Below, piece by piece: positions 22,215-34,047 of a stretch of 64,000 bases of DNA (position 1 is the first letter of the stretch; each line of letters begins with the position of its first letter). Source of the stretch: Chloranthus sessilifolius (Eukaryota > Streptophyta > Magnoliopsida > Chloranthales > Chloranthaceae); contig CM037590.1 in the NCBI GenBank assembly GCA_021018995.1, positions 64,823,597 to 64,887,596 on the forward strand, written 5' to 3'. The position numbers and the translations under genes are program-made. The notes under the pieces are model-generated. The model saw nothing but the letters and a program-made list of their open reading frames with translations, ran no database searches and was not told the DNA's origin.

Positions 22215-24366
22215 CATTATTCACCTTTGGAGATCGTTTTTGTTAATTTTCTGCACAATAGGTCTTGAGCTCATAGGCATGCTATAGTACGGTCAGATGT
22301 TAATACTACTGGCACACATCTCAAAGAGTGAACATGATGAGTGTATTATCAAATGTGGTTCACATTCACCTTTTACAGTACAAAATAAGGGGTTTTAGCG
22401 GCACTTACTATTAAGGCATTTTTGGTAGCGATAGGACTAACAGCGTTAGTTTTTGATAGCGACAGGACTAATAGCAGCAATTTATTGAAAAAATTGTCGC
22501 TAATACTCTGTTTTTTAGTAGTGTTGGATTGGGATTTATGTCATGTCGAATCAACATATGATCGACGGAGAGTAGGCCAATATCTCAACATCTATTGTAT
22601 GGAAGATTGAGACAGAAAGTGATGTCCATCATCATATTTAAAGCAGTCAACATATTTTCCCGTTATAGTGAGGTGGAAGTAACGTACAGTGGTGTGATAG
22701 AAACACCAGCCTTTATTTATTAGTTGTTAATAATTAGTTTATTCTATTAAAAAATAAAGAAAATGAAAAATTTGTTAAAAAAAATAAAAAATAAAGGAAA
22801 TAAAGAAAATGAAAATAGATTCGTCCAAACTCTGCCACTAAAATCCCCAATTTAAGATAGAGGGAATATAATGATCTTAAATATCAAATTTGCAGATCCG
22901 TTGCCGGCCAGTTTGGTTAATCTAGTCATTAGTGGAGTATAGTGGCGAATATATCCGCCGAACAAAAGTACAAACGGCGGCTACCTTTAAATAGCCCCAC
23001 CAAATCTTAACATGAACCTACGCCGAAATCATTTATTGTTTTAAATGAGACGATGGATATCATATTTCGCTCAACCTCTCACACAGGCAAGGTATTAAAA
23101 TGCAACACGGGTATGGGTCCATCGAGGAACGAACTGATACGACTTGGCCGATACCCAAATGTGTTGACTTATTATTTTTTTTTTTAAAAAAAAGAAAAAT
23201 TACGTCTCGGCCAATATAGGCCCGTATTAGCCGATACAGTATCGGATATCGGAGTTAGGATACTGATATATATCAGATTGATACATATTGGTTTACTGAA
23301 AAACCGATACGTATCAGTATCGGCCAATTTTTGATACCTAACACGAGGGATTTTGAGACCATGAACTAATCATCATACATATTCTCCAAAAATGGCTCTA
23401 AAGTTACATTTGAGCGTGATGTGTGTCACATGATTATAAGGCCACGTTTTTTAGGATCTGTGCTAGGTGGAATAAAAAATACCCGACTGAGAGTACGTTC
23501 ATGACCTCAAAATCCCTTGTGCAAATATGGAAGCAAAAAACGATCTCCTTCATTTAAAGGAATGGATGATTTTAAGCTACCCTTAAGAGAAATGGCCCTA
23601 TGCATGTCGTGCTATAAATATGTTAGGTACCTCTCTAACTGCCCCTCTGGTAGAAACTCCTTGAAACCTGTTGACTACATCAAATCATGCGATGGAGATT
23701 GCTTTTTATCCCAATCTTTAACACGACCAATTTTGAGACCATGAAAGTACCATCAGACGGTCTGTTTTTTTATTCCACGCAGTAAAAATTTTCAAGCCCA
23801 AGAGACGAGATTGCATATAGTATACATCATGCTCAAATAATATTTTAGAGACATTTTTGGGGATCTGTACCATATAGAATAAAAAACAGGCTGTCTGATG
23901 ATATATTCATTGTCGCATGATTGATCGTGTGAATAATTGGAATAAAAATAGATCATTTGATTCGAAGCAGTCACGCAAATTTGTGCTAGATGGTTTTAAA
24001 TATCGCCCGTATACGTATATACACACCCCTGCATCCCTGATTCATTGTAAGGTAAAATTGGTCAAATAGTCGGGCGCATCGACTGATATGTATCCCATAT
24101 GAATCTTATGACATAAAAATGCCCTTTTTGCATTTTTATTTTGTTATAAATTATATATATGCATTTTAAATGTTTTTAATAGCGACTGATCATGTTGGTA
24201 CTGAGCCAATATGCTAATATGTGGCAGTTTTTAAATCCCTAATTTGGGTTAGCAGCCGACTTGTTGCCGAAATTGAAGACCATAATGCCAAGATTTATGA
24301 TATAGAAGATTTGAAGGAAAAAACATCTCCATAACGTATTTGAAAGCAATTACTACCTTTTTTATA
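22215..24366. repeat. Mosaic of fold-back repeat copies and a TAGCGAC-rich MITE
   Basis: Diverged copies of the fold-back family occur at about 22220-22390, 22540-22640, 23030-23090, 23340-23560 and 23690-23960. About 22392-22535 carries TTTAGCGGCA...TTGTCGCTAATACTC...TAGTAGTG, a degraded relative of the CACTA-ended MITE at 63441. No gene is supported. Confidence 0.6.
23090..23340. mobile_element. MITE with AGGTAT(C/T)AAAA ends
   Basis: Starts AGGTATTAAAAT and ends with TTTTTGATACCT. Interior includes CCGATACGTATCAGTATCGG. Possible degraded 8-bp duplication ACACAGGC / ACACGAGG. Shares interior vocabulary with the hAT-like MITEs. Confidence 0.6.
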
Positions 24367-24371
24367 AGTCC

Positions 24372-24866
24372 ATGGTGTCAAAGTTTTACAAGGTAGTGTC
24401 GGCCCTTATAAACAGGCCAATTTTTAGTTGGACTTCTAACTTCAAAGTCTACCCCAAGCCCGGCCTGTTTACTAATTGGGCCAGGCCACAATTTTCCAAC
24501 AATTTCTATATGATATATAGAGAAATTACCTCAACTGATCGGGTCGGGCTAGGCTTAAAGGAGCCGATTTTTAATCGGGCTTTTAGAAGTAGCCTATACC
24601 CAGCTCAGTTATTAATTCGGGCTAGCCTGGGCCTATTTTTTATTCGAGCCTACCTACTTTAGCCCATGTGAGATTCTAAGTAGTGAATGGTTTTTAAATT
24701 TAATAGCTACTACTAGGGGTCTCAATGGGTTGGGCTTGAGCCGGCCCTGCTCGACCCAACCCATTGAGTAGGGCTCTCAATGGGCCGGGCTGGCCGGGAT
24801 TTTGGCTCGCACCAAGTCCGAAAAAAGTGGTACTTTCTATCAAACAAATTCGGGCCGGTATCCGGA
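24372..24866. repeat. GGGCC-rich dispersed repeat
   Basis: Repeated GGGCTCAATGGGTTGGGC, GGGCCGGGCTGGCC and ATTAATCGGGC words. Ends of the type GGGGTCTCAATGGG (24720) and GGGCTCTCAATGGG (24772) have complements at 60285-60310 and 37275-37295, so these are inverted termini of a repeat broken up by later insertions. Not coding. Confidence 0.55.
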
Positions 24867-25475
24867 CCGGGAGAGATGACTGTTGACGCTTATGCCAAGC
24901 TTTTTACGGAACTAAGTCAGTTTGCACGACCCTAGTTTCTGACGAGAACTTTCGACTCAGGAGGTTTGAGAAGGGTTTGAGACCCCAGATCAGGACCTTG
25001 GTAGTTGGACACCGATGCGACTCATACAAGGACCTGATTGATAGGTGCTACACCATCGAGAGAGAACTGAAAGCACCTTCGCCGACTACTAATGTGGGTC
25101 AAAGCTCGGCTAGAAACTTTTAATATGGCCGGCGAGATCGTGTTTTTTCTAAATCCAACATGAGATCGGAGAGTAGGGGCACTCCTTACTCAAGACCAGC
25201 CTTCTCGCAGCAGAGCAAGACTAATTCTACAGTGGCGTCGACTGCAAAGACTACTCCGACCTGTATCACTTGTGACAAGAATCATTACGACACCTGCCTT
25301 AGAGGAACGAGTGTTTGTTTCAACTATGGACAGCTTAGGCATAGAGCAGCCGAGTGCAAGATGCATAAGAAGTCATCTGGATTGAGGGCTACGCCTCCTA
25401 CGATGATTATGGCTAATAGCCGCATGTATACCCTATCTGATGCTAACGCTAGAGCTTCAGACAATGTCATCCAGG
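24867..25475 (+). pseudogene. gag fragment with damaged zinc knuckle
   Basis: Starts inside the retrotransposon gag domain (EMTVDAYAKLFTELSQFA, then RFEKGLRPQIRTLVVGH after a frameshift). A CCHC-type knuckle follows at about 25313-25354 as CFNYGQLRHRAAEC: its second Cys is Tyr and the usual Gly-His is Arg-His, so zinc binding should be lost. Gag normally packages the RNA; this piece lacks its N-terminal half. Its last codons run into a GT donor at 25476. Confidence 0.85.
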
Positions 25476-25703
25476 GTATGTTTGATTATTTAAAATTCAT
25501 GATTAAATTCTTTCATACCTGTTTACGTAGTAATGTTATAAATATAAATTTGCGTAAAATGAACAACTTTTCGAAAATATTTTCAAAAATGAATAAAATG
25601 AATTTGTTAAGAATTAATGATTATCTGGTAGATATTAAACTTTAAAATGGAATGATACCCTTATGTTGAATAATTTAAATCGTGGCATGTCTTGGATGCC
25701 CAG
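25476..25703 (+). other. Apparent spliceosomal intron at the gag-protease junction
   Basis: 228 bp, AT-rich, starting CAGG|GTATGT and ending TGCCCAG|G. Joining the two sides keeps one reading frame (phase 1) from the gag tail into the protease, whereas reading through meets stops and a lysine/asparagine-rich, non-retroviral peptide. Splicing is inferred; the borders and frame are seen. Confidence 0.6.
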
Positions 25704-27409
25704 GTTCGATGCTGATCGATGGTCTGTTCGCTCATACACTTTTGAATTCGGGTGCTTCCCATTCATTCGTCTCCTTAAACTTCTCTAAGCGTCTTGATAA
25801 AGACTCATCTCCTATGAGCATTCCTTTGACCGTAGCAACTCTTCTGGGGAAAAGTGTGCTTACTGACAGAGTCTATCCTCGATATTCTGTCCAGATTGGA
25901 ACCCATGCATTGGTTGTTGATCTAATTGAATTAGACTTCAAAGATTTCGATGTTATCCTAAGGATGGATTGGCTCACTGAATCTCATGCGACCCTTGATT
26001 GTTTCACTAAGGCTGTGATTTTTAACCCTTTGGATGGACCGACGTTCAAATTCAAGGGCGCACGGAAGGGTGCCATTACGAAACTCTTTGCTTTATTGGA
26101 AGTCGAGGAAAAGCGGGAAGATATATCATCGATTTCTGTTGTAAATGAATTTACAGGAGCTTTTCCTGATGAGGTGACGGGTTGTCGCCGAGTAGGGAAG
26201 TCGAATTTCAGATTGAGCTCATACCTGGCACTACACCAATAGTCAAGACTCCTTACAAGATAACACCTACAGAACTATTAGAATTGGAGAAACAGTTACA
26301 GGAACTATAAGATAAGGACTTTATTAGAAGGAGCCAGTCACCATGAGGTGTTCCTATTTTATTTGTGAAGAAGAAGGACAGTTCTCAGAGGCTGTGCATT
26401 AATTACCGACAGTTGAAGCAAGCGAAGATTAAGAACAAGTATCCATTGCCACAGATCGATATTCTATTTGATTAATTGCAAGGTGCACAATATTTCTCTA
26501 AGATCAATCTGAGATCTGGATATCACCAGTTGATGGTGAGAGAGTCCGATGCAGCTAAAATGACATTCAATATGAGGTATGGCCAGTTTGAATTTTTAGT
26601 AATGCTTTTCGGATTGACTAATGCCCCCCTGCAATCTTTATAGACTTGATGAACTGTATTTTCAAGCCCTATTTGGATCAGTTTGTGGTGGTTTTTGTCA
26701 ATGGCATCCTGATCTACTCCAAGTCCGAAGAAGAACACGCCAAACACTTAAAAATCGTCTTACAAACCCTCTTGGACTACCAGTTGTATGCTAATACGAG
26801 TAAATTCGAATTTTGAATGCGTGAAGTGGCATTTCTGGGCCACAGAATTTCTGAGACAAGGATTACTGTTGATCCTGCTAAGATTGATGTCATTGTGAAT
26901 TGGGCGAGTCCCAAAAGTATTACCGAAGTACGGAGTTTCCTTGGCTTAGCAGGTTATTATAGAAGGTTCGTGGAAGGTTTCTCAAAGATCTCAGGACCTC
27001 TTATCGGGTTGACCAAGAAGAATGTGAAATTCAATTGGACCGATGAGTGCGAGAAGAGCTTTCTCGAGTTGAAGAAAATGTTGACTACTGCTCCCATTCT
27101 AGTGATACCTTCTGGCAGTGATGGTTTTACCGTTAATACCGATGCATCGTATAAAGGACTAGGTGGTGTCCTGATATAAACTGAGAGAGTTGTAGCTTAC
27201 AGATTCTGGCAGTTAAAGGAACATGAAAAGAATTACCCTACGCATGACCTAGAACTGGCTGCTATCATATTCAAGCTAAAGATCTTGAGACATTACCTGT
27301 ATGGAGAGAAATTCAACATCTCTACGGATCATTAAAGTCTTAAATATCTTTTTATTCAGAAAGACTTGAATATGAGATAGAGAAGATGGTTGAAATTCCT
27401 GATCGATTA
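25704..27409 (+). pseudogene. Protease, reverse transcriptase and RNase H (first part)
   Basis: Protease begins at about 25709, with LLNSGASHSF where the family has D-SGAS: the catalytic Asp is Asn. Reverse transcriptase follows from about 26225 (PFKITP-like entry, [18 protein letters not shown]); the catalytic box reads FVNGIL in place of F-DDIL, so both Asp are lost. RNase H starts about 27128 ([14 protein letters not shown]) and is cut by the first solo LTR at 27410. In-frame stops occur near 26310, 26345, 26474, 26814, 27177, 27335 and 27380. Nearly all fall on codons that are Trp or Gln in relatives. Confidence 0.92.
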
Positions 27410-29883
27410 TGTAATATTCTCGAAAATTGAGCGATGAACAGTGACATCGAGATCCGTACCCGATTGGTCGTAGGTTGACCAAGTGATGGTCAAACAGTAG
27501 ACTTGAGAAGGAAAGTATTTTGTGATATAAATGTGACCTAAGCAGGGAGTTAGAGGTTAGTTAGGAGTCACGTACACCTATCTGTGGTGTATGTGCTCAA
27601 CACTTAAGCAGGAGGGTTATAAGGGTTAATAACCTAAGAGAAGTTATTTATCTTGTTTGGTTGGTGAGAGAAGTTAAGAAGAGAGAGAGAGAGAGAGTAG
27701 AGAAGGGTGAATGCTAAGGAAGTTGAGGCACATTGCGAATTTAAGACAAGATCGAGCAATAAATGTCGGATTCAACGTGTTTGGAATCAATGGAGCAGGA
27801 GATGGAACCCTAGCTACTAAGCTAACCAATCCATTCTTTTAAGAGATTAATTTGAGGTAAGCTTTGTTAGATTTAAATGCATGAGTTTTGATGATTAAAT
27901 TCAGTCAATAGATGGAGTAAATGATGGAAAAAGATAAAAAATAGAAAGAAAAAGATTTGGAAGAACAACTCGAAAAGGGGCTGAGTTCTGGCCAAATCGA
28001 TTAATCGATTTTGGTCTAGAAGTTGAAAAAGCATAAAAGCCCGAGTTCGATTAATCGATCTTGAAATCGATTAATCGATTTTGAAATTCGATTAATCGAT
28101 CTAGAAATCGACTAATCGACTGAGTACCTTTAGTGGCTGGAGAAATAAGGCTTGAGAAAACCGATTAATCAATTTGAGAATCGATTAATCGATTGTGGAT
28201 TTCGATTAATCAATTTGGGAATCGATTAATCGATTTGGGAATCGATTAATCGATTTGGGATCGATTAATCGATTTTAGATTTTGATTAATCGATTAATCG
28301 ATTTAGGATTTCGATTAATCAATTTTGGAGATCGATTAATCGATTTTTACAGTTTAAGTTTTCTTAGTTGAACATTGAGGTTCATGGAGGGTCTTGGACC
28401 TTCTCTATTGTATACTTATTGATGTTGTGTATATGTTATGATGTACCATAAGTAGTACGAGCTAAGGCAAGCATGAGGAGGCGTGTGGGACCTTGATGCT
28501 TGGACAGTCAGACACCTGAGGTAGGGAACACCTTGAACATGTACTTTGATTACAAGAGCATGTATATAGTGATATAGAAATGAAATGAATCATATAATCT
28601 CCATGTGTGTGTGTGTGTAATACACCAATAAAATGAAAATGCTTTAATCATATAATCCTCTCAGTATGTGTGTGTGTGTGACACCAAGTAAGCATATGAA
28701 AATGAGACATCCCCAGGGGATGAGAAAGTGATAATGGCATCAGTGTGATGTAAGTAATTTAGGCATTCCAGGGATGTAAGTGAGATTGTACAGTAAGATT
28801 GAACAAAGACTAATAAGGCCTAATTGATATAAAGTAGCATATTTACACAATGAATAATTATATGTAAAGCACCTGATATTTTTGTTATTTAAGGTTTGAA
28901 TAGAATACCCCACTGACGTGATGGGATACCCACAACTGACTCGGCAGAATATTCGTGACCGGTACAACGGCCAATCCGTACACCGGTACGGCGGTCTATC
29001 CGTACACAGTAGCACATCACATGGATGTTGAAATGAGATTAGACTCTGTCGCTTTTGAGAAAGGGACTTGGGTAGTATTCAAAGTGATATATTCATAACA
29101 ACTGTCTATTTAAACGACGATGGAGGGTATTCCATCGGGGTTCGATGCTATATTGCTTGGGGATTACTTAAGTTGAAGATTTAAGTTTCTTTAGGCCTAT
29201 TCAGTGTAATTCATGGATAGTTGATAATAAATGTAACATGTAAACCACCAGTAAACTTCAATACATGTTGTAATCATTTAAACTATTTTCTAGAAAGTTT
29301 ATAAATACATCATGCTAAGAATATCATGGAATATATGTGAGGATTTGACTTATATGTTCATTGTGTTATTCCCTATTGAGCTAGGATGTAGCTCACCCTT
29401 TAGACTATACGTCACAGGTCCTGTGCTTGCAGCTGTAGAGGCTTTGAGAGACCCTGATTCGGGGGATTCGAATTACGTGCTCGGAGACGAGTTAGAGCCT
29501 CCTCCCGAGGACTTCTTCTAGGAGACTTCACTATGTACTTTGATAGGGAGAGTTTTGAGAGCATTTTGTGCGGCTTGGTCAAGCCTTTATTTTGAGAAAC
29601 AATACATTTAAATGATATAATTCTTTTGGCGAACCATCTGAGGTGATCTGTTTATCACCGATGGTTCAGATCGGTTCTCTGTTCAGGCATCGACATGAAA
29701 GTAGAACTGTCTTTTGAGTTTAGGCCTAGATTAGCATATTTATTTCTGCATCATGCAGTTAATTGTCTTATCTTGTTTAGTTATTGCTTTCTATACTAAT
29801 GTTTTGTGCAGATCTATAGGGCACAGTCTGGAGGATCGTATTGATGGTACGGGTTTTTGAGTGCCGAAATCCGGACTGCCACA
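27410..29883 (+). mobile_element. Solo LTR A (2,474 bp) inside the chromovirus pol
   Basis: Starts TGTAATATTCTCG and ends GACTGCCACA, with the 5-bp direct repeat GATTA at 27405-27409 and 29884-29888. Related throughout to solo LTR B. Contains an array of TCGATTAATCGA palindromes (27990-28345), (TG)n runs near 28606 and 28668, and a conserved open segment at 29312-29521 ending LEPPPEDFF. No internal region is present, so it arose by LTR-LTR recombination. Confidence 0.92.
27990..28345. repeat. Palindrome array, TCGATTAATCGA, in solo LTR A
   Basis: About 14 copies or one-base variants of the self-complementary 12-mer TCGATTAATCGA within ~355 bp, at irregular 17-30-bp spacing with short non-repeated links. 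Confidence 0.95.
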
Positions 29884-30115
29884 GATTATGATTGCGAGAT
29901 CAAGTATCATCCGAGAAAGGCTAATATTGTTGCTGATGCCCTCAACAGATGTGTTCCAGAACAGGTGATTCGACCAAGGGCATTGCTTTCACACATTGTC
30001 ATCACCTCTTCATTAATTGATCAAATCAGGAAACTACAACTTGAAGATCCTACCCTTTTGAAACTAGAGGATAGTGGAAAGTCAGAAATTACTGTTAGGG
30101 ATGATGGGATGATAC
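29884..30115 (+). pseudogene. RNase H C-terminal part and link to integrase
   Basis: Continues the RNase H frame exactly after the GATTA repeat: DCEIKYHPRKANIVADALNR is the family's end of RNase H. Runs open to the second solo LTR. Confidence 0.9.
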
Positions 30116-32611
30116 TGTAATAGCCCGAAAAATCACGCTAAACTATGACCTCGGGATCCGTGCCCGATCGGTCACAGGTTTGACCAATTAGGAGTTCGAT
30201 AATTAGCATGGAGTGTGATGAGTGAATGTGATGTGATGTTTTGTGTAGCAATGTGGTGTGTGTTGAAAATCTAAAGTCACATACACCTATTGAGGTACAT
30301 GTGCTCAACACACAAACTAGGAGAGAGATAAAAGGGTTTAATAACCCTAAATGTGTGTTTTTGGGTTGTTGAGAGAGGAGTAAAGAAGAGAGAGAGAGTA
30401 AAGAGGGTGATTAATGCAAGGAGTGAATGCTAGTTGAGGAAGGGAGATTCAAGCAATAAACGCCGGATTCGACGCGTGGGATCCGCTGAAAGCAAAGCTG
30501 GAACCCTAGCCTTCCAACCACTTGATTTGAAATCAATTTGAGATTTATTCAAGGTAAATTTTTGTAATCAAATGCATAGATTATAGGGGTTAAGCTGTGG
30601 TTGAAAGTGGGTTAAATCATAGGATAATGGTTTAGAAAAATAGAGGAAAAAGTATGGAAGAAGATTGGGAAGAACAACTCGAAAAGGGGCTGAATCTAAC
30701 AATTTTGATTAATCGAAATTGGGTTTCGATTAATCGAAATTGGCCAAGAAGTTGAAAAGTCAGAGGACCCCGATTTCGATTAATCGAATTGAAGTTCGAT
30801 TAATCGACTTTGGATTTCGATTAATCGATTTGAGTATCGATTAATCGACTGGGAACCTCCAGTGGACCCCCAGGGTTGGAGGAAATGACTTGAGGAAAAT
30901 CGACTAATCGAAATGGGATTTCGATTAATCGATTTCAGTTTTCGATTAATCGATTTGGGATCGATTAATCGATTTTAGGAACTCGACTACTCGAATTGAG
31001 AATCGACTTTGCGGAATAGAGAATTTCGATTAATCGAATTAGGATTCGATTAATCGATATTGACTTTCGATTAATCGATTTTGGAAATCGATTAATCGAA
31101 TCAGATTCGATTAATCGATTTTGGAGTTCGATTAATCGACTGAGATAAATTATGTTGACTTTTGGGTTTGACTTTAAGATTCTTGGAGAGTCTTAGACCT
31201 TCTTTATTGCATCCTTTGTGATGTGGTACCATAGGTGGTACGTGTGAGCTGGTGCACAAGGAGCCACGTGGGACCTTGATGCATTGATCAAATGAAGACT
31301 TGAGGTAGGGAACACCTTGAACATGCACTTTATTTTACAAGAGCATGTATGTAATGATATAGAATTCAATTCAAATGTTTTATTGCTTAAGAATTGTGAA
31401 AAGTGTGTGTGTGTGTAACATCCATAAGAGTAATTATAATGAGCCATCCCCAGGGGATGAAGAAGTAAAGAGATAAGAGCATCAGGTGTGATGCAAGTAA
31501 ATGGATACATCCCAGGGATGTATCCAAGATTGAATCATGTTTGATAGGGCCTAACTGATATAAGATAGCACACTTACACGGTGAATAACTATATGTAAGG
31601 CACCGATATTTTTGTTATTTGAGGTTTGATAGGTTACCCCACCGACGTGGCGGGATATCCACGACTGACACAGTAGGATATTCGTGACCGATACGGCAGC
31701 AAAACCGTAGGCCAGTGCGGAGGCTTATCCGTACATAGTAAGCACGCCCTAGGGGTGTTGATTTGAGACAAGTGAAATCCCGCCACCAATCTCCAGGGGA
31801 AAGGGGCTTGGGTACTATATATTGTATTCCCAGGGAATACGTTAAAACTGTCTATATAGATGACGATGAAGGGTATCTCATCGGGGCTCGATGCTATATT
31901 GCTCGGGGACTACTTAAGTTGAAAGTTTAAGTTTTGCTTTAGGCCTTTTCAGCATCATTCATGAGTAAATGAAAACATAAGTAATCAACAGTAAACCGAA
32001 ATGATTTTTAACTGTTTTCATCAATAACTGCATAGACACATCATGCATGGGATATCATGGAATACATGTGAGTTATAATTTATATGTTCAACTGTGTTTG
32101 TTCCCTATTGAGCTAGGATGTAGCTCACCCTATAGACTATACGTCGCAGGTCCACTACTAGCAGCTGCCGAGGCTTCAGGAGATGCTGACCCCGGTGAGT
32201 CGGACCTTGTGGCCGGCGAAGAGTTGGAGCCACCTCCAGAGGACTTCTTCTAGAGGACTCCGTTGTGCCACTTTGAGGGATTTTTGGAGAGAGTTTTGTA
32301 CGGCTTGGTATGTCAAGCCTTGATTTTATTTAAACCATGTATATATATAGAGTTGGGATTATTCTTTTGGGACGAACCATCCGTGATGATTGCTATTATC
32401 GATGGTTCGGATCGGTTCTCCATTCATGTAGAGGCATGAGGGTAGAACTGTCTTTTGGGGAATTGCTTAATATAGATTTAAATTCTGAAATTTCGTTTAT
32501 TATTCTATTTGATGCTTGATATACCAGTGTTCCGTGCTTAGCTAAAGGGCACGGTCAAGATGATCATGCTGATGGCACGGGTTTCGAGGTGCCGAAATCC
32601 GGGTTGTCACA
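30116..32611 (+). mobile_element. Solo LTR B (2,496 bp) inside the chromovirus pol
   Basis: Starts TGTAATAGCCCG and ends GGGTTGTCACA, with the 5-bp direct repeat GATAC at 30111-30115 and 32612-32616. Collinear with solo LTR A: same opening region, palindrome array (30705-31142), GAGCTAGGATGTAGCTCACC segment and final GCCGAAATCCGG words. Same orientation as A and as the host element. Confidence 0.93.
30705..31142. repeat. Palindrome array, TCGATTAATCGA, in solo LTR B
   Basis: About 17 copies or close variants of TCGATTAATCGA in ~440 bp, again irregularly spaced. Both arrays are preceded by the same word, AACTCGAAAAGGGGCTGA. Confidence 0.95.
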
Positions 32612-33998
32612 GATACTGTTCCAGGGACGCTACTGTGTACCTGATAATATAGAATTGAAACTAGAGATCTTAGACGAAGCCCATAAGTCTAAATTCTCTA
32701 TTCACCTTGAGAACAATAAGGTGTATAAAGGATTGAAGAAAAATTATTAGTGGAATGATATGAAGAGAGAGATCACTGACTATGTGGCAAGGTGTCTCAC
32801 ATGCCAATAAGTTAAAGCTGAACACCAGAAAGCACCTAGGTTACTTCAGCCACTACCGATTTCGGGTTAGAAATGGGAGAGTATTGGTATGGATTTCATC
32901 AGTGAGCTATCGAGAACCCTGAAGAGGAACGATGCTATTTGGATTGTGGTCGATAGATTGACTAAATTGGCTCATTTTATTCCATACTGCATGACCTATT
33001 CAGCTTCCCAGTTGACAGATATTTATATTCGTGAGATTGTCAGATTACATGGTGTATCTACTGATATTGTATCTGATAGAGACTCTCGTCGAGATTTTGG
33101 TAAAAATTTCAAGATGGGATGGGATCTAAGTTAAAATTTAGCTCCGCTTTTCATCCCCAGAATGATGGACAAATCGAAAGATTGAATCAAGTGTTAGAGG
33201 ACATGCTTCACGCTTGTGTACTAGACTTTGGAGGCAATTGGGACGAACATCTATCCCTCGCAGAGTTCGCTTATAACAACAGTTACCAGTCCACTATACA
33301 GATGGCCCCGTATGAAGACTTGCATGGGAGAAGTTACAGAACTCCATTATGTTAGGATGATGTCGGTGTGAGAAGTTTGCTAGAACCTCAAATTATTGAA
33401 GACACGTCTAAACAAGTTCAGTTAATTCGAGAACAAATATGGACCGTGCAGAGCAGGCAAAAGAGTTACGCTGATTTGAAGCGTAGAAATTTGGATTTGA
33501 TTGAAGGGAATAAAGTCTTTGTAAAAATATCTCCTATGAAAGGAGTAATGAGATTCAGGCTGAAAGGAAAACTTAGTTCGATTGAAGGGAATAAAGTCTT
33601 TGTAAAAATATCTCCTATGAAAGGAGTAATGAGATTCAGGTTGAAAGGAAAACTTAGTTCGAAATTCGTGGGACCGTTCGAAGTCTTGAAGAGAATCGGA
33701 GAAACGACATATCGAGTCAAGCTACCATCAAAGTTTATCGATGTGCATAACATTTTTCACATATCCATGTTAAAGAAATACGTGGTAGACCCTACTCACG
33801 TTATCGATTGGGAACCCTTGGAGGTTCATAAGGATGTCTGTTGTGGAGGTGCCTATTCAGATTATTGACCGAAAAGAATAGATCCTGAGGAATAAAGTTA
33901 TACCACTGGTTCTTGTGAATTAACAGCACCACTCTCGCGAGGAAGCCACTTGAGAGCGCGAGGATATTATCAAGAGGGACTACCCCCATCTCTTCTAG
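32612..33998 (+). pseudogene. Integrase and chromodomain
   Basis: Resumes in frame after GATAC. Zinc-binding HHCC part at about 32690-32810, with the last Cys pair as CLTC. The DDE core starts at MDFISELSRT (32889) with the first Asp present, and D in VSDRD; the frame slips near 33110 before FHPQNDGQIERLNQ. A C-terminal GPF/Y-type stretch (KFVGPFEVLKRIG) leads to a chromodomain ending REDIIKRDYPHLF at 33998. Stops near 32747, 32809, 32868, 33355, 33889 and 33945 inactivate it. An 81-bp tandem duplication lengthens the region before KFVGPF. Confidence 0.92.
33500..33661 (+). repeat. 81-bp in-frame tandem duplication in integrase
   Basis: 33500-33580 and 33581-33661 differ at a single base (CTGAAAGG / TTGAAAGG). 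The duplication adds 27 codons (beginning IEGNKVFVKISPMKG) and keeps the frame. Confidence 0.97.
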
Positions 33999-34047
33999 TG
34001 AGGTATGACTCAATTTCGAGAATGAAATTTTTATAAGTAGGGAAGAA

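Noticed and set aside
27990..28345. CRISPR-like array of short repeats
   Set aside because: Units are 12-bp palindromes at irregular spacing in a plant LTR, with no constant-length spacers or cas genes.
28740..29015. Minus-strand open frame rich in Tyr/Arg within solo LTR A
   Set aside because: No counterpart in the collinear part of solo LTR B and no recognised family.
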